Source: Flammeovirgaceae bacterium UBA2366
GTDB lineage: Bacteria > Bacteroidota > Bacteroidia > Cytophagales > Cyclobacteriaceae
Assembly (NCBI GenBank): GCA_002344065.1
Contig: DDTK01000011.1
Location: 558,001-622,000 of the forward strand
Direction: 5' to 3'
DNA length: 64,000 nucleotides
This document shows positions 1-6,879 of the stretch, piece after piece (positions within the stretch are counted from its first letter, which is position 1; the number at the start of each line of letters is the position of its first letter). The notes under the pieces are model-generated. The model had not been told where the DNA came from. It saw only the letters and a list, made by a program, of their open reading frames with translations, and searched no databases. Made by a program: the position numbers and the translations under genes.

Positions 1-411
1 CAAGGTCAGTCCCGCCTCAACTAATTTTATTATTTCGCTCACTTTGGTCTTCTCTGTCGGTGAGTCAAGTTGCACGCTCCAGTTGTAAATTGAATTTATG
101 TCCGGAATTAAGTAGTCATTCAATTCCGTCAACCAGTTTGGGTTTTGTTTTAGAATTTCTTGAAGTCGTTCTTTTTGTTCCTTGTCCAACGGCACTATAA
201 AAAATTCACTGCACGACTCATAGCTTATAGACTTTTTGAATTTGCTGTTCAAAAGTCGTTTGGTTATTACAATTCGGTGGTCATACTTGTCCCCGACTTT
301 TTTCTTCGGGTCAGCTATAGGGTCAAACTCATCATAATATCGGTCGAGAATCTTTTCAATTCTAAAGATTCCCTTTGAATATGAATTAACCCATTGTCCA
401 ACTTTAATCAT
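1..411 (-). CDS. Hypothetical protein, C-terminus beyond the left edge
   Basis: An uninterrupted minus-strand reading frame of 137 codons runs from the ATG at 409-411 off the left end. The protein begins MIKVGQWVNSYSKGIFRIEK, is hydrophilic and rich in Lys, Asp, Tyr and Glu, and shows no signal peptide, membrane segment or recognisable catalytic motif. The N-terminal part looks like a small beta-rich module, followed by a more helical stretch, but I do not recognise the family. The start is preceded by a hairpin-forming dyad at 416-431 whose distal arm contains the only weak ribosome-binding sequence. It must be truncated because no stop is reached. The next gene to its right, on the same strand, is 72 bases away, so it may have its own promoter. 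Confidence 0.7.
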   Translation of the reverse strand, partial: MIKVGQWVNSYSKGIFRIEKILDRYYDEFDPIADPKKKVGDKYDHRIVITKRLLNSKFKKSISYESCSEFFIVPLDKEQKERLQEILKQNPNWLTELNDYLIPDINSIYNWSVQLDSPTEKTKVSEIIKLVEAGLTL

Positions 412-415
412 TTGT

Positions 416-431
416 CCTAATTTCAATTAGG
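416..431. promoter_or_regulatory. Dyad upstream of the left-edge gene
   Basis: A perfect 7+2+7 inverted repeat, CCTAATTTCAATTAGG, ends four bases before the minus-strand ATG at 409-411. It could be a repressor site or an mRNA hairpin that masks the start region. Only the symmetry is observed; the role is inference. Confidence 0.35.
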
Positions 432-483
432 GGCTTGCCGCCAACAGTTGTATTTGTGTATTGAACATATTTCCATTACAGCG

Positions 484-1251
484 CTATCCCTTCTTAAGCA
501 CCAGCAACTCCACCTTCCTGAACTCCACTGGGTGGCTTTCGCTTTGCAGTGAAATCGTTCCACCTTTTAGCGGAGCGCCATCGTGGGCAGTTTTGTTACC
601 ATCATCACCAATTACCGGGCGGGTGTAGGTGATCACCGTGTCACCATTAATAACATGGTGCAGCAGGCTGTCGCCATAGGCAATTACTTCCGCGGTTACC
701 CACTCGTTCAACATATAGGTTTTACTGGTGGAGTTAATGCAATGTTGTTTGGTTAGCGTATCGGCCAGGTATACATGTGTACCGGGCGTACAGAGGTTAC
801 CGGTAGATCGTTTCCACTCGGGTGTGCCCGCCAGAAACTGCGCTTCCAGTGAAACGGGAAAATCCTGGTCCACGCCCATCGTCTCCACGCGCTGGCCATG
901 CACCATTACGCCACTGTTCATGATGGCCCACTGCGGACCACCCGGCACCTGCTGGCCCGTAAAGCGATACTCTATACGCAGGCGGTAATGTGAAAATTCA
1001 TCCTTATAAAACAAATGACCAAACTCCCCGCGGAAGGAGTCGTATTCGCTGTACGAAACTTTTAAAATGCCATCTTGCACCCGGAAGGTGTTGTTGAAAT
1101 TTACCCCTGCTTCATAACCGGAAATTTTTGGCGTCCAGCCTTCCATATCCTTACCGTTAAAAAGTTGAATCCATTCTTCAGTGGCTTTTTCTTCCTTTTG
1201 GTGGCAGGCCGCAAGCAATGCAAGGATGATGAACAGCGGAATGTATTTCAT
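484..1251 (-). CDS. DUF1080 (3-keto-disaccharide hydrolase) domain lipoprotein
   Basis: A 255-aa predicted lipoprotein. The start at 1251 is chosen because it opens directly into a lipoprotein signal (MKYIPLFIILALLAAC, lipidated Cys at 16); an in-frame start 96 bases upstream would put 32 unrelated residues before the signal and would lie in a repeat element. The mature part is one DUF1080 domain, a concanavalin-like beta sandwich: WIQLFNGKDMEGWTPKI near the N-terminus, a central GGPQWAIMNSGVMVHG segment, and a C-terminal GTISLQSESHPVEFRKVEL strand typical of the family. Members cleave 3-keto-glycosides or bind sugars at the cell surface. No oxidoreductase partner lies next to it, so the substrate is unknown. 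Confidence 0.88.
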   Translation of the reverse strand: MKYIPLFIILALLAACHQKEEKATEEWIQLFNGKDMEGWTPKISGYEAGVNFNNTFRVQDGILKVSYSEYDSFRGEFGHLFYKDEFSHYRLRIEYRFTGQQVPGGPQWAIMNSGVMVHGQRVETMGVDQDFPVSLEAQFLAGTPEWKRSTGNLCTPGTHVYLADTLTKQHCINSTSKTYMLNEWVTAEVIAYGDSLLHHVINGDTVITYTRPVIGDDGNKTAHDGAPLKGGTISLQSESHPVEFRKVELLVLKKG

Positions 1252-1297
1252 TTGTAAAGGTTTGTATGAATGAAGATAAAAGTTTTTTTCAAATTCG

Positions 1298-1446
1298 TCA
1301 TTGCGAACGGAAGTGTTGCCATAAGCGCTGGAGTGAAGCAATCCCAAACTTCACGTTTAATTTTCATTATGTCGTGTGGGACTGCCTCTGGTCGGCAGAC
1401 AGGCTTCGTCACCCCCTACACGCTCCCAAGCCGTTCCTCGTAATGA
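1298..1446. repeat. Long imperfect palindrome (dispersed intergenic repeat type)
   Basis: The outer arms TCATTGCGAACGG (1298-1310) and CCGTTCCTCGTAATGA (1431-1446) are complementary with a small bulge. Inner arms GAAGCAATCCC (1335-1345) and GGGACTGCCTC (1378-1388) pair next. The whole stretch can fold into one long stem. Sequences of this CATTGCGA...GAAGCAATCCC type are, from general knowledge, common dispersed intergenic elements; only one copy is seen here. It has no coding potential. Confidence 0.6.
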
Positions 1447-1455
1447 TAGTGAGGA

Positions 1456-1488
1456 CTAAAAAAGCCCATCCGTTTTTACAGATGGGCT
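1456..1488 (-). terminator. Rho-independent terminator after the 32-aa gene
   Basis: The stem AGCCCATC (1463-1470) pairs with GATGGGCT (1481-1488) around a 10-base loop. Read on the minus strand it is followed by a run of T (the A-run at 1458-1463). It sits about 20 bases past the stop of the small minus-strand gene. Confidence 0.75.
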
Positions 1489-1509
1489 GGTGTTGTTGAA
1501 ACTCAATGC

Positions 1510-1608
1510 TTAACCACCTTTTTTGGCGCGCTTCTCAGCACGCTTTTCCTTTAAGGTTTTCAGTGGTTTCTTCTTGGTTTCCTTTTTCTTGTCTTGCGAT
1601 TTTGACAT
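1510..1608 (-). CDS. 32-aa very basic small protein
   Basis: ATG at 1606-1608, stop at 1510-1512, 32 residues: MSKSQDKKKETKKKPLKTLK followed by EKRAEKRAKKGG. About half the residues are Lys or Arg, suggesting a nucleic-acid- or ribosome-binding peptide or a disordered tail protein. It is too short for ordinary ORF filters but is supported by a strong terminator directly behind it and by its position between two genes of the same strand. Function unknown. It could be co-transcribed with the TPR lipoprotein upstream, whose stop lies 37 bases before this ATG. Confidence 0.6.
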   Translation of the reverse strand: MSKSQDKKKETKKKPLKTLKEKRAEKRAKKGG

Positions 1609-1645
1609 ACGCGTTAATTTAATGTGTAGTCAATATTACAAAAAT

Positions 1646-2671
1646 TCATTTATTACTACAGGGGTTAAGATCAACTTTTACGTTTTCGCCCCGCGCTTTC
1701 GATTCGTTCCAGGCCACACAGGCATTGGTCCGGTCGCCTGTTTTCAGGTAGGCATCGGCCAGGTAATAGAAAACTTCATCGATAAAAGGATCAAGCTCTA
1801 CTGCCTGTTTTAAAACACGTAATGCTGCAGTAGCATCATCCGACTTTAAGTAATAAATGCCTTTATTGCGATAGGCCCAGCCATTGTACGGGTCGAGGGT
1901 AATACTTTTGTTGATGTCTTCCAACGCCTTTTCAAGGTTGTCTTGTAGCAGGTAAATGAATCCGCGATTGTTCAGGAAGTATGCATCGCGGGGTTTCAAA
2001 TCCAATGCTTTGGTAATCCAATTCATCGCCTCATCAAACTGTTCTTCGGCTGCACTCACTAAGGCCAGTGTATTGTAGGCGTTTGCTTCGGCATCATTGA
2101 GAGCATAGGCCTTAACCAAAGCTTCGCGTGACGCTTCAAAGTTATGGGCATAGTAATGCACTGTTCCGATATTCACCCACAATTCGGCATTCAACGAATC
2201 AATGGCAAGTGCCCGATTAAAGGATGCCAGCGCAGCTGAATAGTCGCGCTTCCTGGTAAATACCAATCCTTCTAAAAAATGCACGGTAAGGGTATCAGGC
2301 TTTTCACTCTTTATAAACTGGATGTCACGTAAGGCATCTTCGGGTTTACCCAATTCATAAAATGTATTCGCCCGGTTGAAATGAGCGTTTAAGAAACCCG
2401 GTTTGCAACCAATCGCTGTGCTGTAATACTGGAGAGCTTCAGCATATTGTCTCTGCCGGAAATAAACAGTGCCCATGTTATTCAGTGCATCGGCATAGCA
2501 CGAATCCAGGCGCAGGGCTTCTTCAAAATTTTTCAATGCCAATGGATAATTCTGCTTCATCAAAAGCTCATTGCCTTTGAGTAGAAAACGCTGCTTGCGG
2601 GTTTCTTTACTGTCGGAGCAGGCAATCAATACAATTGCCATCAATACCAAAACTGCTGCATTCCATTTCAT
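1646..2671 (-). CDS. Tetratricopeptide-repeat lipoprotein
   Basis: A 341-aa protein beginning MKWNAAVLVLMAIVLIACSD, a lipoprotein signal with Cys at about residue 18; an alternative ATG 15 bases upstream would add five residues. The mature part is almost entirely consecutive 34-residue TPR units with the usual A-L/N-x-G-x-x-Y spacing, e.g. ALNNMGTVYFRQRQYAEAL, ELWVNIGTVHYYAHNFEASR and AYRNKGIYYLKSDDATAAL, about eight units. TPR lipoproteins act as docking scaffolds in the periplasm or at the outer membrane. The partner cannot be named. A few intergenic bases separate it from the divergent DUF3592 gene. Confidence 0.9.
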   Translation of the reverse strand: MKWNAAVLVLMAIVLIACSDSKETRKQRFLLKGNELLMKQNYPLALKNFEEALRLDSCYADALNNMGTVYFRQRQYAEALQYYSTAIGCKPGFLNAHFNRANTFYELGKPEDALRDIQFIKSEKPDTLTVHFLEGLVFTRKRDYSAALASFNRALAIDSLNAELWVNIGTVHYYAHNFEASREALVKAYALNDAEANAYNTLALVSAAEEQFDEAMNWITKALDLKPRDAYFLNNRGFIYLLQDNLEKALEDINKSITLDPYNGWAYRNKGIYYLKSDDATAALRVLKQAVELDPFIDEVFYYLADAYLKTGDRTNACVAWNESKARGENVKVDLNPCSNK

Positions 2672-2724
2672 TGCTGTTCGTCTCATTTCTCTTAAAAATC
2701 ATTAATTTCAGGCTAAACATTGCC

Positions 2725-3375
2725 ATGAGTATAAACCTTGAAATTAAGCAACAAGTTATTGCCTTTCTGCAACGTGGCCAGCGGGTCAGGGCAAAAGATC
2801 TGTTAATGGAGAAATTTCAGATTACCCCCGATAATGCTGAGAAGCTGATTGAGGCCATTGAACTGGAGCATCCGGAATCGAAAAGTCTACCCCCTAACAT
2901 TGCTGAGCAGATTACGCTGGTAAAAACTCAGGGTGGTGGCTGTATTGTATTCGGTATGCGTGCCCTTATGGTATTCTTCCTCATTTTCACTTTCGCGTTC
3001 TATGCCATAGCCATCGGTTTACTGGTTTACTTTAACAGTTACACCGGTAAAGCAGATAACGTAACAGGAATAGTGGTTTCATTTAGAGAAAATGAAAGCG
3101 GCTCCCAGGCCCCGGTAGTGGAGTATACCTGGAAGAACGAAGTGAAGCGCTATGAAAGTACCATGTACTCCTCTCCACCCGATTATCAGATAGGTGATCA
3201 GGTTCCGTTACTGGTAAATCCTGAAGACCCCGAAGTTGCAGTAATCGACTCGTTCACTGAACGGTACATGCTGAGTACTTTTTTTGCGGGATTCGGTACA
3301 TTCTTTTTGATTTTGAGCCTTGGTTTACTGGTAGTTTCAAGAAAAATCAAAAGAAGTTTGGCCAACTCGCAATAG
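2725..3375 (+). CDS. DUF3592 domain membrane protein
   Basis: 216 aa. The start at 2725 (MSINLEIKQQVIAFLQ) is preferred; a longer frame begins inside the divergent TPR gene. Residues 1-70 are a soluble helical segment. A first membrane helix lies at about 80-105 (ALMVFFLIFTFAFYAIAIGL), then a DUF3592 extracytoplasmic domain (TGIVVSFRENES... VEYTWKNEVKRYES ... YQIGDQVPLLVNPEDP), and a second membrane helix at about 188-208. This matches the two-helix DUF3592 pattern of a small beta domain between membrane spans. Function unknown. A promoter for the next unit overlaps its 3' end. Confidence 0.82.
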   Translation: MSINLEIKQQVIAFLQRGQRVRAKDLLMEKFQITPDNAEKLIEAIELEHPESKSLPPNIAEQITLVKTQGGGCIVFGMRALMVFFLIFTFAFYAIAIGLLVYFNSYTGKADNVTGIVVSFRENESGSQAPVVEYTWKNEVKRYESTMYSSPPDYQIGDQVPLLVNPEDPEVAVIDSFTERYMLSTFFAGFGTFFLILSLGLLVVSRKIKRSLANSQ

Positions 3376-3388
3376 TTATCTTTATTTG
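3357..3388 (+). promoter_or_regulatory. Predicted promoter of the his operon leader
   Basis: A TTTG box at 3357-3360, 20 bases, then TTTATTTG at 3381-3388, which fits the Bacteroidota -33 TTTG / -7 TAnnTTTG pattern with one mismatch (an overlapping alternative TATCTTTA lies at 3377-3384). Transcription would begin at about 3394, only a few bases before the leader-peptide ATG at 3397. Confidence 0.5.
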
Positions 3389-3396
3389 CTCACGAA

Positions 3397-3474
3397 ATGA
3401 ACAACACGTTAATCATAAACAATCATCACCACCATCATGTTAACAGCACGTTGCGTGGCAGGTTTATGTTTTAA
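3397..3474 (+). CDS. hisL: His operon leader peptide with five consecutive His codons
   Basis: A 25-codon frame encodes MNNTLIINNHHHHHVNSTLR followed by GRFMF. The five His codons are at 3424-3438. It lies 128 bases upstream of hisG and just before a terminator at 3498-3530. A run of the regulated amino acid's codons, a nearby stop, an intrinsic terminator and an alternative pairing together define a classical attenuation leader. A ribosome stalled on the His codons would leave CGTGGCA (3454-3460) free to pair with TGCCGCG (3504-3510), breaking the terminator stem. A ribosome that reaches the stop codon would cover 3454-3460 and allow termination. The peptide itself probably has no other role. 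Confidence 0.88.
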   Translation: MNNTLIINNHHHHHVNSTLRGRFMF

Positions 3475-3510
3475 CTAAACTATAAAGACTTTGAGAAAAG
3501 GCTTGCCGCG
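3454..3510 (+). promoter_or_regulatory. Candidate antiterminator of the his attenuator
   Basis: CGTGGCA at 3454-3460, inside the leader-peptide frame, can pair with TGCCGCG at 3504-3510 (7 bp, one G-U). The second segment is part of the left arm of the terminator, so the two structures exclude each other. The placement fits regulation by stalling at the upstream His codons. This is a hand-drawn pairing, not an energy calculation. Confidence 0.6.
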
Positions 3511-3530
3511 ATTACGGCAGGCCTTTTTTT
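3498..3530 (+). terminator. His operon attenuator terminator
   Basis: The left arm AAGGCTTGCCG (3498-3508) pairs with CGGCAGGCCTT (3515-3525) with one G-U, a 6-base loop, and a T-run through 3530. It stands between the leader peptide and hisG, so it must be conditional for the operon to be expressed. Confidence 0.88.
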
Positions 3531-3533
3531 ATT

Positions 3534-3577
3534 CCCCTCTCCTAACAGGAGAAGGGTGCCCGAAGGGCGAGGTGAGG
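3534..3577. repeat. Short dispersed repeat with CCCGAAGGGC core
   Basis: This stretch contains a TCTCCT-AAC-AGGAGA hairpin and a GCCC-GAA-GGGC hairpin, then GAGGTGAGG. A related CCCGAAGGGC core occurs again just after hisD (about 5825-5834). Such cores are frequent between Bacteroidota genes. It lies in the 5' leader between attenuator and hisG. Confidence 0.5.
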
Positions 3578-3602
3578 TTGACTAAAAAAACAATATTCTA
3601 TA

Positions 3603-4463
3603 ATGAACAACATACTACGAATCGCTATTCAAAAATCTGGTCGCTTGCAGGAAGGATCATTAAAGCTTTTAAAAGATTGCGGACTAAACATCAGCAATGG
3701 AAAAGATCAGCTGAAAACACAGGCTGGCAATTTTCCGATTGAAGTCCTCTTCCTTCGCGATGATGACATACCCCAATACATCGAAGATGGTGTAGCCGAT
3801 GCCGGCATTATCGGTGAAAATGTATTCATCGAAAAGCAGAAGAAGGGCAACATCATTAAGCGACTGGATTTTTCAAAATGCCGTCTGGCGCTGGCCATTC
3901 CGAGATCCGAACAATATACCGGCCTCACATGGTTTGAAGGGAAAAATATTGCCACCTCCTATCCCAACATCGTCAGCGATTACCTGAAGAAAAACAACAT
4001 AAAGGCCGGCATTCACGAAATCAGTGGCTCGGTTGAAATTGCACCTGGTATCGGGTTGGCCGATGCCATCTGTGACATCGTAAGTACCGGAAGCACATTA
4101 TTAAGCAATGGGTTAAAGGAAGTGGAACTGGTGCTGAAATCAGAGGCCGTTCTGATTTCCAGAATTCAGTTGGAAAAATCTAAACAGGATATCCTCGATA
4201 AACTCCTGTTCCGAATTGAAGCGGTTCAACAAGCACGGAACAACAAATATATTTTATTGAATTGCCCGAACGAATCGATTGAAGCCATCACCAATGTAAT
4301 ACCGGGCATGAAAAGTCCAACGATACTGCCCTTAGGCAAGGAAGGCTGGAGTTCATTACACTCCGTTGTGGATGAAAACGATTTTTGGGAAAAGATCGAT
4401 CAACTGAAAGCACTGGGCGCCCAGGGTATATTGGTTATACCAATTGAGAAAATGATTAAATAG
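3603..4463 (+). CDS. hisG: ATP phosphoribosyltransferase, long form
   Basis: 286 aa. Catalyses the first step of histidine synthesis, ATP + PRPP to phosphoribosyl-ATP. The N-terminus LRIAIQKSGRLQEGSLKLL and the PRPP-binding loop CDIVSTGSTLLSNGL (about 157-171) are diagnostic. Length and the C-terminal ACT-like domain (about 205-286: YILLNCPNESIEAI ... GAQGILVIPIEKMI) place it in the long, HisZ-independent class, in which histidine acts as feedback inhibitor through that domain. It is the first structural gene after the attenuator, so the pathway appears controlled both at transcription and at enzyme level. hisD starts 65 bases downstream. Confidence 0.96.
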   Translation: MNNILRIAIQKSGRLQEGSLKLLKDCGLNISNGKDQLKTQAGNFPIEVLFLRDDDIPQYIEDGVADAGIIGENVFIEKQKKGNIIKRLDFSKCRLALAIPRSEQYTGLTWFEGKNIATSYPNIVSDYLKKNNIKAGIHEISGSVEIAPGIGLADAICDIVSTGSTLLSNGLKEVELVLKSEAVLISRIQLEKSKQDILDKLLFRIEAVQQARNNKYILLNCPNESIEAITNVIPGMKSPTILPLGKEGWSSLHSVVDENDFWEKIDQLKALGAQGILVIPIEKMIK

Positions 4464-4477
4464 ACATTGTTAGCAAG

Positions 4478-4494
4478 GAAGTACGAAGTACGAA
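4478..4494. repeat. Short GAAGTAC word repeat in the hisG-hisD gap
   Basis: Two and a half copies of the 7-base word GAAGTAC lie in the 64-base gap. TTGTTAG before them and CTAACAA after them form a weak inverted pair. The word is close to the GTACGAGG word of the element behind hisB. It may be a decayed relative of that element; evidence is slight. Confidence 0.3.
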
Positions 4495-4527
4495 TAACCA
4501 AGAACTAACAACAAACAACCAACTAAA

Positions 4528-5820
4528 ATGAAACTATACACCAACCCTTCCCGAGATACCTGGCCACAACTTTGCGAGCGTCCGCAACTGCAATTGGAGT
4601 TTCTGGAGAGTTCAGTTAAGAATATTCTGGCACGGATAAAGAAGAGTGGAGATTTTGCTTTAAAAGAATTTACTAAACAGTATGACAAGGTGGAGATCAG
4701 CTCGATTCAAGTTTCCGAAGAAGAAATTCAAACTGCAGCACGTTCCCTTGAGCCTGCCTTAAAAAAGGCTATTGAAACAGCCGCATCCAACATCGAAAAA
4801 TTTCATAAGGCTCAACTGCGCGAAGTGGTAATTACGGAAACCATGCCCGGTGTACAGTGCTGGCGTAAAGCTATAGCCATTGAAAAAGTGGGTATCTACA
4901 TTCCCGGAGGAACTGCGCCTCTGTTCTCTACAGTTTTGATGTTAGCCATTCCGGCCAGGTTAGCCGGATGCACAGAAGCGATACTCTGCTCTCCACCTGA
5001 TAAACAAGGAAACATTCACCCCGCCATTTTATTTGCGGCACAGCTAACGGGTGTAACCAAAATTTTTAAAGCCGGAGGCGCACAGGCAATCGGTGCATTG
5101 GCGTATGGCACGGAAAGCATCCCCAACGTGTATAAAATTTTTGGTCCGGGGAATCAGTATGTAACAAAAGCCAAACAATTGGTAAACCAGGATGGCGTGG
5201 CCATCGACATGCCAGCCGGCCCAAGTGAGGTATTGGTATGGGCCGATGAAACCGCTACACCTTCCTTTGTTGCCGCGGATTTGTTGTCGCAAGCAGAACA
5301 CGGTGCCGATAGCCAGGTGATGCTGGTATTACCGAATGGATCATTATTGGAAGAAATTAATAAGGAAATTAGAAATCAACTGGCAGCACTTCCTCGAAAA
5401 GATGTTGCCGAGCAGGCGTTGTTAAATAGTCGCACCGCTATTTTCGATTCAGAGAAAGAAGCCCTCGACTTTGTAAACACATACGCACCTGAGCATCTAA
5501 TTGTCAACACTAAAAATGCGGATGCTCTTTCAGAAAAAATTATCAATGCCGGCTCCGTCTTTATCGGAAATTACACACCGGAAGCAGCCGGTGACTATGC
5601 ATCGGGTACCAACCACACCCTGCCCACCAATGGATATGCAAAAGCTTATGCCGGTGTATCGGTGGAAAGTTTTATGAAGTATGTCACGTTTCAGAAAATT
5701 TCAGCAGATGGGATTAAAAAGCTAGGTCCGGTAGTAGAAGTAATGGCCGAAGCAGAAGAATTGATCGGACACAAAAATGCCATTAGCATCCGACTTTTAA
5801 ACTCTCAACCCTTGCCCTGA
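4528..5820 (+). CDS. hisD: Histidinol dehydrogenase
   Basis: 430 aa, normal family length. Zn-dependent enzyme performing the last two NAD+-linked oxidations, L-histidinol to L-histidine. The zinc ligands are recognisable with the same spacing as in E. coli HisD: Q255 and H258 in SQAEHGADS, D356 in GDYASGTNH, and H415 in LIGHKNAIS. The substrate-binding GAQAIGALAYGTE and PNVYKIFGPGNQYVT segments are present. Second gene of the his operon, followed after 30 bases by hisC; that gap carries a CCCGAAGGGC repeat core. Confidence 0.97.
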   Translation: MKLYTNPSRDTWPQLCERPQLQLEFLESSVKNILARIKKSGDFALKEFTKQYDKVEISSIQVSEEEIQTAARSLEPALKKAIETAASNIEKFHKAQLREVVITETMPGVQCWRKAIAIEKVGIYIPGGTAPLFSTVLMLAIPARLAGCTEAILCSPPDKQGNIHPAILFAAQLTGVTKIFKAGGAQAIGALAYGTESIPNVYKIFGPGNQYVTKAKQLVNQDGVAIDMPAGPSEVLVWADETATPSFVAADLLSQAEHGADSQVMLVLPNGSLLEEINKEIRNQLAALPRKDVAEQALLNSRTAIFDSEKEALDFVNTYAPEHLIVNTKNADALSEKIINAGSVFIGNYTPEAAGDYASGTNHTLPTNGYAKAYAGVSVESFMKYVTFQKISADGIKKLGPVVEVMAEAEELIGHKNAISIRLLNSQPLP

Positions 5821-5850
5821 GGCTCCCGAAGGGCTAAACGTATCCCGACC

Positions 5851-6879
5851 ATGAACATTCAATCACTTTTACGAGAAAACATAAAAACCCTCAAGCCCTA
5901 CTCCACCGCGCGGGATGAGTTCAAAGGAACAGCAGAGGTATACCTGGATGCGAATGAAAATCCGTTTCCATCAGCCTACAACCGCTACCCCGATCCACTG
6001 CAGAAAAAAGTAAAGCAACGCATCAGCGAGCTGAAGGGTATAGAACCAGAAAAAATATTCCTCGGTAACGGAAGCGATGAACCCATTGATTTGATCATCC
6101 GGGCGTTTTGCGAACCTGGTAAAGACTCCTTATTAATAACCGAACCCACGTATGGCATGTATGCCGTTTGTGCAGGGGTCAATAATGTAACCGTGAAACG
6201 CGTTACCCTGGATTCAACTTTCGATTTGGATGTTGATGCGGTTAAACAGGCGCTGGATTCGTCTGTAAAAGTTATTTTTCTCTGCTCGCCCAACAACCCT
6301 TCCGGCAACCTGCTTTCCAAAGAAAAAATAATTAATCTGATTACAACGGGTAACAGCATCGTTGTGGTTGATGAAGCCTATATTGATTTCGCCAAAGATG
6401 AAGGATTTCTACCTGTGTTAGCCAAGTATCCAAACCTGATTGTACTTCAAACCTTTTCCAAAGCCTGGGGCCTGGCCGGCTTGCGGTTGGGGATGGCATT
6501 TGCTTCGGAAGAAATTATTTCGGTGTTGAATAAGATCAAGTATCCGTACAACCTCAACATCCTCACGCAACAGGTAGCGCTTGAAAAACTTTCGTCTGCT
6601 GAAGAAAAGAACAAGCAAGTTGATATCATTCTGCGAGAGCGCTCTATCCTCACAGAACAACTACAAGCCTTACCGATGGTGGAGCGCGTTTACCCAACCG
6701 ATGCTAACTTTGTTTTGGTTAGGATGAAAGATGCACGAAACGTTTATGATCAGTTGATTGAGCGCAGTATCATTGTGCGCGATCGCTCAACGGTAGTATT
6801 GTGTGCAGATTGTTTGCGCATCACCATAGGCACACCGGAAGAAAATAAGAAACTCATCGAAACCCTGAAGACGTTATGA
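5851..6879 (+). CDS. hisC: Histidinol-phosphate aminotransferase
   Basis: 342 aa, PLP-dependent fold-type I transaminase converting imidazole-acetol phosphate to L-histidinol phosphate with glutamate as donor. Diagnostic features: YLDANENPFP at the N-terminus, FLCSPNNPSGN, the VVDEAYIDF aspartate strand, and TFSKAWGLAGLRLG with the Schiff-base lysine at K204. It overlaps hisB by four bases (ATGA), implying translational coupling. Confidence 0.96.
   Translation: MNIQSLLRENIKTLKPYSTARDEFKGTAEVYLDANENPFPSAYNRYPDPLQKKVKQRISELKGIEPEKIFLGNGSDEPIDLIIRAFCEPGKDSLLITEPTYGMYAVCAGVNNVTVKRVTLDSTFDLDVDAVKQALDSSVKVIFLCSPNNPSGNLLSKEKIINLITTGNSIVVVDEAYIDFAKDEGFLPVLAKYPNLIVLQTFSKAWGLAGLRLGMAFASEEIISVLNKIKYPYNLNILTQQVALEKLSSAEEKNKQVDIILRERSILTEQLQALPMVERVYPTDANFVLVRMKDARNVYDQLIERSIIVRDRSTVVLCADCLRITIGTPEENKKLIETLKTL

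Noticed and set aside
1266..1499. 77-aa plus-strand frame in the gap after the DUF1080 gene
   Set aside because: It is a translation of the palindromic repeat and the terminator; no protein features.
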